A program made the translations under genes and the position numbers. From the NCBI RefSeq assembly GCF_900163785.1, contig NZ_FUKN01000001.1, forward strand, positions 372,001-436,000: a stretch of DNA of 64,000 bases, given 5' to 3'. Of this stretch, positions 19,645 to 31,805 are shown in pieces. The notes under the pieces were generated by a model. The model did no database searches, was not told the origin of the DNA, and saw only the letters and a list, made by a program, of their open reading frames with translations. The number at the start of each line of letters is the position of its first letter. The stretch's first letter is position 1. Source of the DNA: Psychrobacter sp. JB385 (GTDB taxonomy: Bacteria; Pseudomonadota; Gammaproteobacteria; Pseudomonadales; Moraxellaceae).

Positions 19645-19667
19645 TCTAATCATTAGAATCTGATTAT

Positions 19668-19699
19668 AAAAACTCATCCTTCGGGGTGAGTTTTTTTTT
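19668..19699 (+). terminator. Terminator between the tandem porins
   Basis: AAAACTCATCC, a TTCG tetraloop, then GGGTGAGTTTT and a long T run. It separates the two porin transcripts. Confidence 0.92.
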
Positions 19700-19803
19700 G
19701 ATATTATCCAACAAGTTTTGCTAGATATAACAGGGCGATTGAAAAACGCATCTTAAGATTTTTAGCATTATAGAATTAGATATTATAAGACAAAGGTATT
19801 TTG

Positions 19804-20931
19804 ATGAAGCGCTTATTTTTAATGACAGGCATGACAATATTGCCTTTAGCTACCGTACATGCTGCACCTGAGATATACGGCAAAGCTTTTTTGACCACTG
19901 ATTATAGCGATATTGGCGTCAATAATAATGGTCGACAAAATCGTTTTGAGCGTACTGATAGCGACTTTGTACAGATCAACTCAAATTTCTCACGATTGGG
20001 TATTCGCGGATCTGAAGCACTGACCGATGACACAGAAATAATCTATCGTTTAGAGTACGGTACTCAGATTGATGGCTCTGGTGATAGCGCTTTTAACAGT
20101 CGAGACACGTATCTGGGCGTTAAGAATAAAAACATTGGTGAGCTGCGTGTTGGACGTAATACGTCAGTACTAGGCTATGCTTATGATCCGATGGTGGCAC
20201 GCGCCTACTGGGATAACTTGGGTAAAACCACGCTTGATTCAAATAATACTGTCTCAGCGCTTAACATGCTCGATTATACTCGTAAAAACAATTCTATCGT
20301 ATGGATTGCACCGAAATTTGAAACCGTTCCTGTTGACCTAGTGATGCAGTATGCCACCAATGAAAACAGTGATGATCGCGGTGCTGGTTTTGGTGCTTAT
20401 GCAAAATACTCGTCGAATAAAGGTATTACCACTGGACTTGCTTTTAGTCGAGACATTGAGGCAAACGGTAGTATCAATGCACTGGATTTTGCCACCGATA
20501 AAAACGTTGACGGACAAGTTAACTACGGCGGCGATGTTATTCGCGGTACGATGACGTTGGATATTGATCATTATATTGATATGAAAGCACCTATAACACT
20601 TGGCGCCGTTTATCAACAAGCTGATTATGATTTTGAAGAGGCGAGCATAGAAAAAGGGTTAATTGTCAGTGCTAATATGCATTTAAAGCAGTTTGCTCAT
20701 CCGGCCTCAGTTTATCTTCAGTACAATCAAACTGATAATTTAAATGGTATTGGTAATAATGAGTCCAAACAGATGGTGCTCGGCGGTGAGTATGAATTTA
20801 AAGACAATATCATTGCCCACGCTTATATTGGTCAAAACTCAACTGACTATACCAACCCTATGGATGAGACACGTGAAGTGGCCGATATCAAGGTAGTGGC
20901 CGCAGGCGGCGGACTAGAGTATTTGTTTTAA
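19804..20931 (+). CDS. Gram-negative porin, paralogue of the preceding gene
   Basis: Signal peptide MKRLFLMTGMTILPLATVHA, mature start APEIYGKAFLTTDYSDIGVN, and C-terminal LEYLF. It shares with the upstream porin the stretches SRLGIRGSEALTDDTEIIYR, RDTYLGVKNK, AYWDNLGK and KDNIIAHAYIG, so the two arose by tandem duplication and have since diverged widely, mainly in loop regions. An in-frame TTG directly precedes the ATG at 19804; the ATG is preferred because AGG lies eight bases upstream. No strong terminator follows before pyrG. Confidence 0.9.
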   Translation: MKRLFLMTGMTILPLATVHAAPEIYGKAFLTTDYSDIGVNNNGRQNRFERTDSDFVQINSNFSRLGIRGSEALTDDTEIIYRLEYGTQIDGSGDSAFNSRDTYLGVKNKNIGELRVGRNTSVLGYAYDPMVARAYWDNLGKTTLDSNNTVSALNMLDYTRKNNSIVWIAPKFETVPVDLVMQYATNENSDDRGAGFGAYAKYSSNKGITTGLAFSRDIEANGSINALDFATDKNVDGQVNYGGDVIRGTMTLDIDHYIDMKAPITLGAVYQQADYDFEEASIEKGLIVSANMHLKQFAHPASVYLQYNQTDNLNGIGNNESKQMVLGGEYEFKDNIIAHAYIGQNSTDYTNPMDETREVADIKVVAAGGGLEYLF

Positions 20932-21003
20932 TAAATTTTTTATTTAAAGTGAGTCACTATATTTAGATGGTTATCGATTGAATTGAGGACGTGCTCTAAT
21001 TAG

Positions 21004-22755
<1,752 letters not shown>

Positions 22756-22802
22756 TTGTTAAATATAAACAACTCTTAGAACTGTATTGCTCTATTGGTT
22801 TT

Positions 22803-22837
22803 AAAAAAGACGGATCTTCGGATCGGTCTTTTTTTTG
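22803..22837 (+). terminator. pyrG terminator
   Basis: AAAAAAGACGGATC, a TTCG loop, GATCGGTCTTTTTT with one mismatch in the stem, followed by Ts. Confidence 0.88.
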
Positions 22838-22847
22838 TGCTTATATT

Positions 22848-22889
22848 TTTGTGTTTGTGTTTGTGTTTGTGTTTGTGTTTGTGTTTGTG
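22848..22889. repeat. Hexanucleotide tandem repeat (TTTGTG)7
   Basis: Seven perfect units of TTTGTG lie directly after the pyrG terminator and 137 bases before the kdsA start. Such repeats can change copy number by slippage; here it is outside coding sequence and could at most alter promoter spacing. Confidence 0.9.
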
Positions 22890-23014
22890 TCTGGGTAAAA
22901 GGTTCTAATTTTAGAGCAGCAATTACTGCGAATCTTAGGTAATTACGCTTGTATACTTTTTTTAACGGCGCTATCGGTTACAATGTGGGATAGAAAGTTT
23001 GATAACAATAATGA

Positions 23015-23902
<888 letters not shown>

Positions 23903-23921
23903 TGAGGTAGGAGATAACACC

Positions 23922-24176
23922 ATGGCAATCAAAACTGCGCAGGTAAGTATTGAAAACATTGATGATGCCAACGGATTAGATAGTGTGATGACAGCCCTAA
24001 AAAATATCTCGGGCGTTACGGACATTGAGCTGGATACGGCAAGTCACACGGCTCATGTACGCTATGAGGATACAGATACGAGCATCCATGCTTTGACGGC
24101 TGCTATTAGTATGGTGGATTACGTCACTCAGCCATTCCCAATTGATGCACCGCAAAACCCACACTATCATGATTGA
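23922..24176 (+). CDS. HMA-like small protein lacking the CxxC metal site
   Basis: The start chosen is the ATG at 23922, preceded by TAGGAG; a longer frame starting inside kdsA is unlikely. The 84-residue product resembles a heavy-metal-associated domain in length and strand-helix pattern: AQVSIENIDDANGLDSVMTA, then LKNISGVTDIELDTASHTAH and VRYEDTDTSIHALTAAISM. However, the place of the usual GMTCxxC loop reads NIDDANGLDS, so no metal-binding Cys pair exists; the protein has no Cys at all. A His/Pro-rich tail (PQNPHYHD) ends it. It precedes a normal CopZ-like gene. Fold assignment is by pattern only. Confidence 0.65.
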   Translation: MAIKTAQVSIENIDDANGLDSVMTALKNISGVTDIELDTASHTAHVRYEDTDTSIHALTAAISMVDYVTQPFPIDAPQNPHYHD

Positions 24177-24282
24177 GCTTTGTAGTTACTAACAATACTG
24201 ATTTAGTAGTATTGATAATTTAGTAGTGTTAATAAACAGGTAAAAGATAAGATTATTCACCAATAAAAATAAGGAGCCTACT

Positions 24283-24507
24283 ATGGCAGACCAAACACGC
24301 ATTATTAAAATCGAAGGTATGACTTGTGGTGGCTGTGTTGCAAGCGTTCACCATGCTACCGCAGATATTGATGGTTTGAATGATATCAGCATTGAGCTTG
24401 CTGACAATCAAGCTACAGTCACCTTTGATGACAGTAAGACAAGTGCAGAAGCCATTGCTGCGGCTATCGATGACGCAGGCTTTGATGCGACCGTTGCCAA
24501 TTCATAA
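24283..24507 (+). CDS. copZ: Copper chaperone / heavy-metal-binding HMA protein (CopZ-like)
   Basis: The 74-residue protein is a single HMA domain: IIKIEGMTCGGCVASVHHAT carries the GMTCxxC metal-binding loop, followed by the expected VTFDDSKTSAEAIAAAIDDAGFD. Such proteins carry Cu(I) in the cytoplasm and hand it to a P-type ATPase; the copA gene 216 bases downstream supports copper. The ATG follows AAGGAG. A terminator at 24527 separates it from copA, so the two are transcribed independently at least in part. Confidence 0.9.
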   Translation: MADQTRIIKIEGMTCGGCVASVHHATADIDGLNDISIELADNQATVTFDDSKTSAEAIAAAIDDAGFDATVANS

Positions 24508-24526
24508 GTTTTTTCCTTTATTTAAC

Positions 24527-24551
24527 AACCAGCTGTCATGGCTGGTTTTTT
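24527..24551 (+). terminator. copZ terminator
   Basis: AACCAGC and GCTGGTT form a 7-bp stem with a 7-base loop and a following T run. Confidence 0.82.
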
Positions 24552-24722
24552 AGTGATTAAAAATTGGCACTGACTGTTTACTTTTTTAAGACGAACTGAC
24601 TATAAGCGGTTCTGACAAAACCGATAGCTTGAGAATGTAATAGCTGTTTGATTTAAATCTCTCCACCCATTGTTGTTTTTATGGCTTATACCTTTGCGTA
24701 AACGCCATGACGAGTCCTATTT

Positions 24723-27080
24723 ATGAATGATTCCCATACTGATAACCATCACACCTACGACGTCGATACCGATATTCAATCCAATACAACGCTCACACCA
24801 AAGCGTGCCCATCTACAACTTGCGATTGAAGGTATGACATGTCAGGCATGCGCCTCACGTATCGAAAAAGTCTTGAACAAAAAGCCTTCAATACATGAGG
24901 TTAATGTAAATTTTGCAGGCGAGACGGCCAATGTGGACTATGATCCTGCGCAGACGACGCCAGAGCAGATTACAGAATGGGTGAACAAAACGGGTTTTGT
25001 TGCCAATTTGCAGGCAGCTGACAGTCTTTTTTCACAAACCGATGAAGATACAGCCACGCAGTATCCATGGCGTTTGATTGGATTATGGATTTGCTTGCTG
25101 CCGTTTTTAGTCGGTATGGCTGGCATGCTGACAGGTCAGGGAATGGCTTGGATGCCTGCTATTTGGCTTCAGTTTGTTTTAGCCACGATTGTACAGTTTG
25201 GTTTTGCCTTACCGTTTTATAAGAGTGCATGGGCCTCAATCAAAGGCGGTCTTGCCAATATGGATGTGTTGGTCGTCATTGGCACAGTGACCATTTGGGC
25301 GTATTCAACTTACCTGTGGCTCACTCATGGTGATGGCAGCTTAAACAGCTTATTGCAAAGCAATCAGATGGTTGGTCATGGTACTGACCATGGCCCTGCT
25401 GTTTATTTTGAAGCAGGTGTGATGGTTATTGCCTTTGTGCGAACGGGTAAATATTTAGAAGAGCGTACCAAAAAGCACAGTTTAAACAGCATTGATTTGT
25501 TATTGTCATTAACGCCAGATGAGGTCGAGCGCCAACAGCCCAATGGTGAGTTTCATTCTGTTGCCCTCAGAGACATTCAAATAGGAGATATTCTACGCGT
25601 CAAGCAAGGCAGCCGCGTGGCCACTGATGGGACAGTTATCGATGGGAGTGGCTGGTGTGAGGAAAGTCACTTAACTGGTGAATCGGTACCACTCAAAAAA
25701 GATGTGGGTGATGAGCTGCTGGCAGGAGCATTGCTGGAAAATGGTAGTTTGCTGTATCGCGTCAGTGCCAAAGGCAGTGATACCAAATTGGGCGATATGG
25801 TACAAGCATTGAGTGAAGCCCAAGGCTCAAAAGCCAATCTGGCACGTCTTGCGGATAAAGTAACGGCCATTTTTGTGCCTGTCGTGATCGCCATTGCTTT
25901 AGTCACTTTTGGATTGACATGGTGGCTGACAGGAATGATAGATACGGCCTTGATGCATGCCGTATCGGTCTTGGTTATTGCTTGTCCTTGTGCATTAGGG
26001 CTGGCAACACCAGCCGCGATTATGGCTGGTATGGGTGTCGCCGCGCGTCATGGTGTCTGGTTTAAAGATGCTCAAAGTCTAGAAGCCGCTGGCAATGTCG
26101 ATACGGTGGTGCTTGACAAAACTGGCACCTTGACGATGGGTAAACCTACGATTGTCGATCAAGTAATGGTCGATAAATCATTAGCCACTGACGATGTCTT
26201 ACAAATTGCAGCAAGCGTTGAGGCTCACGCGAGCCATCCGCTAGCAACCGCACTCATCAATGCAGCTGCCAAACGTGATTTGCCATTACTGCCTGTGAGT
26301 GACATCAATGTCATAAAAGGGGCTGGTATTCAAGCACAGATCGATGGGCTTGGAGTGATTAAAGTGGGTACAGCAGAGTTTGCAAGTCTCACGCTACCCA
26401 AGTTTATGCCAAAAGCATGGCAAGTTGCCAGTACAGTGGCAGTCAGTATCAACGATGAACCACTTGGTGCCTTTGCATTGGCTGATGATTTAAAAGCCGA
26501 TACGCCGCAAGCCATTACTGCATTACAAAATGCTGGTCTTCAGGTGATTTTGATGAGCGGTGACAAGCAATCTGTCGTTGATCATGTCGCAGGGCAGCTC
26601 GGTATCGAACAAGCATATGGTAAAATGAGTCCACGTGACAAAGCTGGTCAAATTGCGCGATTACAAACCGCTGGTCATAAAGTGGCTATGGCGGGCGATG
26701 GGGTAAATGATGCACCTGCAATGGCAACTGCAGATGCCAGCTTTGCTATGTTCGAAGGGACAGATGTGGCGCAGCACAGTGCTTCTGCTCGGTTGATGGG
26801 TGAGTCGCTCATGCATATTGATGCGGCGCAAAAAATCGCGCAAGCAACGCTACGCAATATCAAACAAAACCTATTTTTTGCTTTCATTTATAACTGTCTG
26901 GGCATTCCACTTGCCGCATTTGGATTCTTAAATCCGATGATTGCAGCGGCTGCGATGGCACTTAGCTCCATCTCAGTACTGATGAATGCACTACGGTTGA
27001 CACGGTTTAAAACCAAGGTAGCGCTCGACAATACAGTCTCTGCTACGCATACTAAGACGACTCCTCCCAAAACAGTCTGA
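24723..27080 (+). CDS. copA: Cu+-translocating P-type ATPase
   Basis: CopA exports Cu(I) across the inner membrane. The 785-residue protein has a His/Asp-rich N-terminus, one HMA domain with GMTCQAC (Cys40, Cys43), eight predicted transmembrane segments, the ion-channel motif CPC at 421-423, the phosphorylated Asp465 in DKTGTLTMGKP, the P1B-specific HP in ASHPLA, and the GDGVNDAP hinge at 658-665. These define a P1B-1 ATPase. No CueR-type regulator gene or recognisable CueR operator lies beside it. It sits between kdsA and eno, inside an otherwise conserved housekeeping order. Confidence 0.95.
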   Translation: MNDSHTDNHHTYDVDTDIQSNTTLTPKRAHLQLAIEGMTCQACASRIEKVLNKKPSIHEVNVNFAGETANVDYDPAQTTPEQITEWVNKTGFVANLQAADSLFSQTDEDTATQYPWRLIGLWICLLPFLVGMAGMLTGQGMAWMPAIWLQFVLATIVQFGFALPFYKSAWASIKGGLANMDVLVVIGTVTIWAYSTYLWLTHGDGSLNSLLQSNQMVGHGTDHGPAVYFEAGVMVIAFVRTGKYLEERTKKHSLNSIDLLLSLTPDEVERQQPNGEFHSVALRDIQIGDILRVKQGSRVATDGTVIDGSGWCEESHLTGESVPLKKDVGDELLAGALLENGSLLYRVSAKGSDTKLGDMVQALSEAQGSKANLARLADKVTAIFVPVVIAIALVTFGLTWWLTGMIDTALMHAVSVLVIACPCALGLATPAAIMAGMGVAARHGVWFKDAQSLEAAGNVDTVVLDKTGTLTMGKPTIVDQVMVDKSLATDDVLQIAASVEAHASHPLATALINAAAKRDLPLLPVSDINVIKGAGIQAQIDGLGVIKVGTAEFASLTLPKFMPKAWQVASTVAVSINDEPLGAFALADDLKADTPQAITALQNAGLQVILMSGDKQSVVDHVAGQLGIEQAYGKMSPRDKAGQIARLQTAGHKVAMAGDGVNDAPAMATADASFAMFEGTDVAQHSASARLMGESLMHIDAAQKIAQATLRNIKQNLFFAFIYNCLGIPLAAFGFLNPMIAAAAMALSSISVLMNALRLTRFKTKVALDNTVSATHTKTTPPKTV

Positions 27081-28731
<1,651 letters not shown>

Positions 28732-28862
28732 GAAGCAAGTTTATAGCTAATACTAGGCGATATATCCTTATTGATATGAGAATATATCGTTTAGCAAATT
28801 CAGCTAAAAATAAGCTTGGCTTATTTTTATTTTACAAATTTTCTGTCGTTTGGCGTGATCAC

Positions 28863-29171
28863 ATGAAATACTTTAGCCAATTTATGTTAATTGCTTTAGC
28901 GGTTGCAGTGCTTTTAGGACTGCAATATCAGTATTGGCTGGGTGAGAATGGGCGATCTGGACATAATGAATTGTTAGCTCAGATTGAGGAGCAGCAGCAT
29001 TTAAATGATAACCAAGTCGCTGCCAATAATTTATTACGTACGGATGTCTACGACCTTAAAAATGGTCTTGAGGCAGTCGAAGAGCATGCTCGCTTGGACT
29101 TGGGCTTGATTAAACCAAATGAGACGTTTGTTCAGGTATCTACTGCACCAACGACACATACGCGCTATTAA
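28863..29171 (+). CDS. ftsB: Cell division protein FtsB
   Basis: FtsB is a single-pass inner-membrane protein of the FtsQLB divisome complex. From the ATG at 28863 the 102-residue product has a short N-terminus, one transmembrane helix (about residues 5-20), the WLGENGRSG motif typical of FtsB, then a coiled-coil region (LLAQIEEQQHLNDNQVAANN) and a short tail. An in-frame ATG at 28776 would add 29 residues before the membrane segment, which is unlike the family. Its position between eno and ispD is the usual one in gammaproteobacteria. Confidence 0.88.
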   Translation: MKYFSQFMLIALAVAVLLGLQYQYWLGENGRSGHNELLAQIEEQQHLNDNQVAANNLLRTDVYDLKNGLEAVEEHARLDLGLIKPNETFVQVSTAPTTHTRY

Positions 29172-29254
29172 TCTGCCAATATATGATAGGGCACTCTATT
29201 TTTACTCACCTCTCTTTTTAATCATACTTGGGCCACAGCCTTAACTATTCTCTT

Positions 29255-30004
29255 ATGAATCATCTTCCTCGCACCTATGCCATGATTGTCGCTGCTGGCC
29301 GTGGCAGTCGTTTTGGCGCACCTATTGCCAAACAATATACTCAATTGCAAGATCAGACGTTGTTAGAGCTTAGTGTGGCAAGGCTTGCAAGTAGTCAGTA
29401 TATTGATCAGTGTTTATTGGTGGTGGCAGAGGATGATAGTACGGCATCAACGCTCAACTTTGCCATACCTGTTTCTTATACTATTGGTGGTGCCGAGCGC
29501 TGGCAATCGGTTCAAGCGGGAGTGGAAGCGATTAGTGACATAGGGGCTGATGATTCAGATTTGATACTGATTCACGATGCCGCACGTCCAGCCGTACCTA
29601 GACATGATATTGATCAAGTCATTAAAGCTGCAATGTCAGAGCCTTATGGTGCTATTTTAGCAACACCAGTAGCGGATACGTTAAAGACCTCGCATACCAA
29701 GTCTGAGACTACAGACAAGCTGTTAGATAACAATCATCAGCACTATTATGCCAAGCGTACTATAGATAGAAGCGGCATGTGGCAAGCAAAAACGCCGCAA
29801 GTATTTCGACTGGGAACTCTTAAAAGAGTCTTGAATTATGTGGCTGAGCATCAACTGACTATTACAGATGAAGCCAGTGCTTTTGAGTATTTAGAGTTGC
29901 CCATCCGTCTGGTTACTGGCAGTCGCCAAAACATTAAGCTTACTTATCCCGACGATGCACTATTATTGTCAGCTATCCTTACCGCTCAGTTTGACCCGCC
30001 CTAA
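29255..30004 (+). CDS. ispD: 2-C-methyl-D-erythritol 4-phosphate cytidylyltransferase
   Basis: IspD makes CDP-methylerythritol from MEP and CTP in the non-mevalonate isoprenoid pathway. The nucleotide-binding N-terminus AMIVAAGRGSRFG...AKQY matches the AAGxGxRxG motif (the usual PKQY is AKQY here), and LIHDAARPAVP and KTPQVFRL are family stretches, as is the C-terminal ITDEASAFEYL. From the ATG at 29255 it is 249 residues; an in-frame TTG at 29228 is a less likely start. It ends the eno-ftsB-ispD unit. The ispF gene, often next, is not here. Confidence 0.93.
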   Translation: MNHLPRTYAMIVAAGRGSRFGAPIAKQYTQLQDQTLLELSVARLASSQYIDQCLLVVAEDDSTASTLNFAIPVSYTIGGAERWQSVQAGVEAISDIGADDSDLILIHDAARPAVPRHDIDQVIKAAMSEPYGAILATPVADTLKTSHTKSETTDKLLDNNHQHYYAKRTIDRSGMWQAKTPQVFRLGTLKRVLNYVAEHQLTITDEASAFEYLELPIRLVTGSRQNIKLTYPDDALLLSAILTAQFDPP

Positions 30005-30413
30005 CGTACTTCGAATAACAGCAGACTTCTATTATCCCAAATTGTTCAAATCGACGCGGTTTGAATCTATGTCGAACCCTGTCTACTCAAGCATTGGGTT
30101 TTAAGTGATGGCTTTTTATTACCATTCTTAGCAAATAGTGTTTGCTCACACGGTTAATAACTGTCAAAATCAATCATGTGTTTTTATGAAATAATGTTTA
30201 CTAATAACACTTAACAATTTTATATAATCATGAGTTGCTTTGATGACTAAATTAGCCTATGATGTAACCAACTTAATACAATTAATATAAACATTTATAA
30301 AATCAATAATATAACAAACCAGTTTGATACATTCAAAGGTTTAGTTTCTATGTTTTTTCTAAAGTTATTATAGTTGTCTTAGCTACATTTACCTAATATA
30401 TAGGGGAAGCTGA
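30005..30413. other. Intergenic region between ispD and the BLUF gene
   Basis: A very AT-rich 409-base region. It includes a short inverted repeat TTCAAA...TTTGAA (about 30046-30066) and a possible weak TTGATA-N17-TCTATG promoter near 30322-30350. No gene or strong terminator is visible. Confidence 0.45.
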
Positions 30414-31022
30414 TTGTCAACATTCAATGATTCTACAAGTCCAGTAACGCCAGATCTCTGCCAGCTTGTATATCTGAGCCATATTACTTCGACTGGCCTA
30501 TCAAATGCCAGCACGCTTAATGACATTGCAGAAGTCGCTATTGAGCGAAATACAATAGAAAATATTACTGGTATTCTTTGCTACGGCAATGGTTACTTCT
30601 TACAGTGTGTAGAGGGTTCTGAACAAGCCTTGACCAATCTTAAAAATCGTTTGCTATTGGATGATCGCCATAGAGATTTGAAGATACTGGATTTTTCAGC
30701 AATCACTGAGCGTCGTTTCTCTGGTTGGTCTCTACGTTCTATCACGCTCGAGCGTTGGATGATAAATGAGCCTAAACTTAAATCGTTTATGCCATTTAAG
30801 CCTGACAGCTGGGATTCTAATGAATACAAGGAATTCTTAAATATTTTGAAAGATTATTACGATGAACAGTTAGAAAACGGTGATATTGATACTCAGCCTA
30901 TCAAATACAGTACGTTAGGTCTAACTCTAGGTAAGGTAGTAGGGCAACACCAAGCATTCTTATTGATTCAAGCCATTTTGGGTGGATTGATTATACTGGC
31001 GCTTATTTGGCTGATGCTATAA
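30414..31022 (+). CDS. BLUF-domain blue-light sensor with C-terminal membrane helix
   Basis: BLUF domains bind FAD and sense blue light. The N-terminal half shows the flavin-binding set: Tyr20 in LVYLSH, Asn46, ITGILCYGNGYFLQCVEG with Gln64, and Trp105 in FSGWSLRSI, matching Tyr21/Asn45/Gln63/Trp104 of AppA in order and spacing. No enzymatic output domain follows; instead there is a linker of about 50 residues and a single hydrophobic helix at residues 177-202 (AFLLIQAILGGLIILALIWL) at the extreme C-terminus. The start is TTG at 30414, supported by AGGGGAA at good spacing and by the absence of any ATG before the conserved domain. Confidence 0.88.
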   Translation: MSTFNDSTSPVTPDLCQLVYLSHITSTGLSNASTLNDIAEVAIERNTIENITGILCYGNGYFLQCVEGSEQALTNLKNRLLLDDRHRDLKILDFSAITERRFSGWSLRSITLERWMINEPKLKSFMPFKPDSWDSNEYKEFLNILKDYYDEQLENGDIDTQPIKYSTLGLTLGKVVGQHQAFLLIQAILGGLIILALIWLML

Positions 31023-31068
31023 AAAAGAATGTGACTACTTCCACAAGAAAACAGTATGTAATCATAAG

Positions 31069-31094
31069 AGCCAGCATTTAATGTTGGCTTTTTT
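31069..31094 (+). terminator. Terminator after the BLUF gene
   Basis: AGCCAGCAT and ATGTTGGCT pair (one G-U) around a three-base loop, then Ts. Confidence 0.8.
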
Positions 31095-31236
31095 GATGGT
31101 GGTTATAACGATGATAATAGAGGCCTCAATATAAAGCTAGGCGTCGTAATGGTATTTAATACTGGTAATCAATTATTCTATGCACAGAATTGTTAAAACT
31201 AAGTTTTGAGCGCGCAATTATAAAATTGATAAGCAT

Positions 31237-31277
31237 AAAAAAGCCCGCATCACGGTATATTGTAATGCGGGCTTTTG
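31237..31277 (-). terminator. tRNA-Glu terminator
   Basis: AAAAGCCCGCAT and ATGCGGGCTTTT form a perfect 12-bp stem. On the minus strand it is followed by Ts, 66 bases after the tRNA 3' end. Confidence 0.88.
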
Positions 31278-31342
31278 ATGGTACGCTTATTAGTCTGATT
31301 TGATGCTTGATAGCAATTTTGCTAATAAGTGACGCCGAATAG

Positions 31343-31418
31343 TGGCGTCCCCAGGGGGATTCGAACCCCCGTTACCGCCGTGAAAGGGCGGTGTCCTAGG
31401 CCTCTAGACGATGGGGAC
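31343..31418 (-). tRNA. tRNA-Glu (anticodon TTC), CCA encoded
   Basis: On the minus strand the 76-nt sequence opens with GTCCCCATCGTCTAGAGG, has the anticodon loop CTTTCAC (anticodon TTC), the T-arm GGTTCGAATCC, and closes the acceptor stem with GGGGAC, discriminator G and encoded CCA. It closely resembles the E. coli glutamate tRNA in every arm. A consensus promoter lies 50 bases upstream and a terminator downstream. It is a single tRNA, not part of an rRNA operon. No integrated element is attached to it. Confidence 0.97.
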
Positions 31419-31467
31419 TAGTAACAACACTTCAACTGCTTTCACCATTTATGCTGAAGTGGTGCGT

Positions 31468-31496
31468 ATTCTAATAGCCTCTGCGTTTTCTGTCAA
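31468..31496 (-). promoter_or_regulatory. Sigma-70 promoter of tRNA-Glu
   Basis: On the minus strand TTGACA (31496-31491) is followed by exactly 17 bases and TAGAAT (31473-31468), 50 bases upstream of the tRNA 5' end. The -35 is a perfect match to consensus and the -10 a 5/6 match. Confidence 0.8.
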
Positions 31497-31520
31497 GACT
31501 TTTTTTTCGCCTTTTTGCAA

Positions 31521-31667
31521 TTAAATATCTTTTTTGAGTGCGCGACGAGGATGTAGGTCTTTACGCTTTAAATGATACCGAATCCATAAAGAAGTACAAG
31601 TACTGATAGTCAACGCGAGCAACATATAACCGATGATGGTTCCCCATAACTTAAATTGTGGATCCAT
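31521..31667 (-). CDS. 48-residue single-pass membrane protein, unknown
   Basis: A minus-strand frame starts at the ATG 31667, preceded by GGGAGGG, a very strong ribosome binding site. The product begins MDPQFKLWGTIIGYMLLALT, has one hydrophobic helix (about residues 8-29), and ends in a basic tail (WIRYHLKRKDLHPRRALKK), so the positive-inside rule predicts a cytoplasmic C-terminus. It lies between rnt and the tRNA on the same strand. No family recognised. Confidence 0.65.
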   Translation of the reverse strand: MDPQFKLWGTIIGYMLLALTISTCTSLWIRYHLKRKDLHPRRALKKDI

Positions 31668-31805
31668 GATAACGTCCCTCCCATTAAGTCTGCCTATTTG
31701 CCTTCGCTCAAACCAGTGCTGCCAACTTAGACCTCTATAAAATGATTAAGTATTACAAATAGCATTATTATGTGCGGTTAGCAATATATGATGTGTGAGA
31801 AGGAC

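Noticed and set aside
24552..24722. CueR-type operator in front of copA
   Set aside because: I looked for the paired ACCTTCC-like elements with a long promoter spacer and found none.
31343..31418. Integrated element attached to tRNA-Glu
   Set aside because: No integrase gene or direct repeat of the tRNA end was found in the flanking sequence.
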